Shown here in pieces: positions 5,294-6,404 of a stretch of DNA of 6,404 bases. The stretch's first letter is position 1. Each line of letters opens with the position of its first letter. The notes beneath the pieces are model-generated. The model was not told where the DNA came from. It saw only the letters and a list, made by a program, of their open reading frames with translations, and ran no database searches. The stretch is taken from positions 1-6,404 of the forward strand of contig JALSON010000365.1 in NCBI GenBank assembly GCA_026986455.1. Direction: 5' to 3'. Origin of the DNA: Thermococcaceae archaeon. Lineage in GTDB: Archaea > Methanobacteriota_B > Thermococci > Thermococcales > Thermococcaceae. A program made the position numbers and the translations under genes.

Positions 5294-6404
5294 TCCCGGT
5301 TCTCGTTGCAGTTCCGCTGCTGTTTGCGTTCATGACCGTGCTGGTGGAGACGGTCATCAGATCCCGGAGAATCCGGGCCGGAATGGTCCCTCTCCTCTAT
5401 ATCTCCGGATCCCTTTTGCCCTGGCCGGTTCTGCTGGTTTCGTACAAGGGCACGCCCGTGGATGAGATAGTTGGGGGCTGGACAAGAGCGGGGGGCATCG
5501 AGGTCGCCCTGAACGGCTACAATTTCTATTTCATCCTCGGAGCTCTGATACTGTTCTCCGCGGTTTCCATTTACTCAGCCGGCCATTTCCGCACGGGAAA
5601 GGAATATTCGGTCATCCTGCTGATGGAGGTGGGCGTCCTCGGAGCTTTCATAAGCCGCGACCTCTTCAACTACTACATATACATGGAGATAGCCTCCGTG
5701 TGTGCGTTCATCCTGACGGCTCTTTCGGATGAGGAGGGGGCAAGAAAAGCCGCTTTCAGGTATCTGGTGTTTTCCCTCACCGCCTCCTATCTGTTCATCT
5801 TTGCAGCAGGTATTATATATTTGAAAACTGGCTATCTGAATCTGGAGCTCATAAGACAGACCGCAACGCCTTCAAGGGAAATCACCACAGCTGTGGGGAT
5901 AGCCTTCTCTGCACTTCTCCTGAAGGCGGGAATATTTCCCCTTCACTTCTGGCTTCCGGATGCCCATTCCAGAGCATCAACCCCTGCAAGTGCCCTGCTC
6001 TCCGGTGTGGTGGTCAAGGTTCCGGTCTACGGAATGCTGCTGCTGTTTTACGCACTCCCTGTGGGCCCTGTGATGAGAAATGCCCTCACGGTCGTTGCGT
6101 TCCTCTCGATCTTCGGGGGAATCGCAGGGGCTCTGTTCCAGATCAATGCCAAGAGACTCCTCGCATACTCCACGGTCTCCCAGCTCGGCTACATCCTCCT
6201 CGGACTTTCGACCGGCAGCATTTACGGGGCCATATACTACTCCTTCGCCCACATGCTCTTCAAGGGGGGCCTCTTCTTGGGTATAGGCTCGCTGGCAGAT
6301 GCCCAGGGCACGAAAAACATGAGGGAGCTCAGCTACAGAGGGGACCGGGGGGTTATGGCGGCTGTGCTGATTCTGAGCCTTGCACTTCCGGGAATTTCGC
6401 CGTT
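5290..6404 (+). CDS. mnhD: MnhD / MbhH-like ion-pumping subunit, 5' part (partial)
   Basis: The first 371 residues of a large antiporter-like subunit, cut by the window edge; family members have about 500. It is homologous to MrpD, MbhH and complex I NuoL/M/N. Key residues are present: E133 in FNYYIYMEIAS (helix 5), K212 in LLLKAGIFPLHFWLPDAHSRA (helix 7), K243 in SGVVVKVPVYG (helix 8), H321 and K325 in SFAHMLFKGG, and AKRLLAYSTVSQLGY (287-301). These form the charged axis through which ions are moved. No stop or frameshift interrupts the frame. The start is GTG5290, overlapping the mnhC stop as GTGA, with GGGAGGGAAG shortly upstream. Whether it is MnhD of a stand-alone antiporter, MbhH, or one of the paired MbsH proteins depends on genes beyond the window. 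Confidence 0.93.
   Translation, partial: MIPVLVAVPLLFAFMTVLVETVIRSRRIRAGMVPLLYISGSLLPWPVLLVSYKGTPVDEIVGGWTRAGGIEVALNGYNFYFILGALILFSAVSIYSAGHFRTGKEYSVILLMEVGVLGAFISRDLFNYYIYMEIASVCAFILTALSDEEGARKAAFRYLVFSLTASYLFIFAAGIIYLKTGYLNLELIRQTATPSREITTAVGIAFSALLLKAGIFPLHFWLPDAHSRASTPASALLSGVVVKVPVYGMLLLFYALPVGPVMRNALTVVAFLSIFGGIAGALFQINAKRLLAYSTVSQLGYILLGLSTGSIYGAIYYSFAHMLFKGGLFLGIGSLADAQGTKNMRELSYRGDRGVMAAVLILSLALPGISP

Noticed and set aside
5977..6286. Open frames on both strands inside the mnhD region (5977-6252 minus, 6080-6286 plus)
   Set aside because: They are shadows of mnhD in other frames; their proteins are low-complexity and match no family, while the mnhD frame carries conserved motifs throughout.

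Overview
The window looks like a hyperthermophilic archaeon of the Thermococcales, most likely Thermococcus. The protein signatures are archaeal, including a SudB/SudA (Nfn-type) flavoprotein pair and an eight-gene Mrp-like antiporter cassette in the order known from Mbh/Mbs complexes. Ribosome-binding sites of the GGAGGTGA type, TATA boxes without -35/-10 elements, tightly overlapping genes and frequent GTG/TTG starts agree. This assignment comes from recalled family features, not from a database search.

Layout. (1) Positions 2-1779, plus strand: the 3' end of sudB and all of sudA, the two subunits of a ferredoxin:NADP oxidoreductase / sulfide dehydrogenase, joined by an overlapping stop/start. 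(2) Positions 1780-2042: a 263-bp gap between convergent genes. It holds two back-to-back 19-nt hairpin units, a possible structured RNA ending in a T-run, a 13-bp palindrome and terminator-like T-tracts. It contains no convincing protein gene. (3) Positions 2043-2821, minus strand: gcvH (lipoyl carrier protein of glycine cleavage) followed by a small conserved-looking protein of unknown function, probably one operon. (4) Positions 2822-2941: a compact divergent promoter region with one TATA box for gcvH and one for the antiporter operon. (5) Positions 2936-6404, plus strand: a membrane operon encoding MnhE, MnhF, MnhG, an MbhD-like protein, an MbhE-like protein, MnhB, MnhC and the first 371 residues of MnhD. 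The genes overlap or nearly touch, and the operon runs off the window.

Function. The sud genes move electrons between ferredoxin and NADP(H). The membrane operon encodes the Na+/H+ antiporter half of a respiratory complex. In Thermococcales such a half is either joined to hydrogenase-like genes (Mbh, Mbs/Mbx, formate- or CO-linked versions) or stands alone. The genes that would decide lie beyond position 6404. The most notable points are the tandem hairpins after sudA, the structured intergenic RNA candidate, an apparently missing acidic residue in the MbhD-like subunit, and the long charged N-terminus of MnhE with a promoter almost on top of its start codon.
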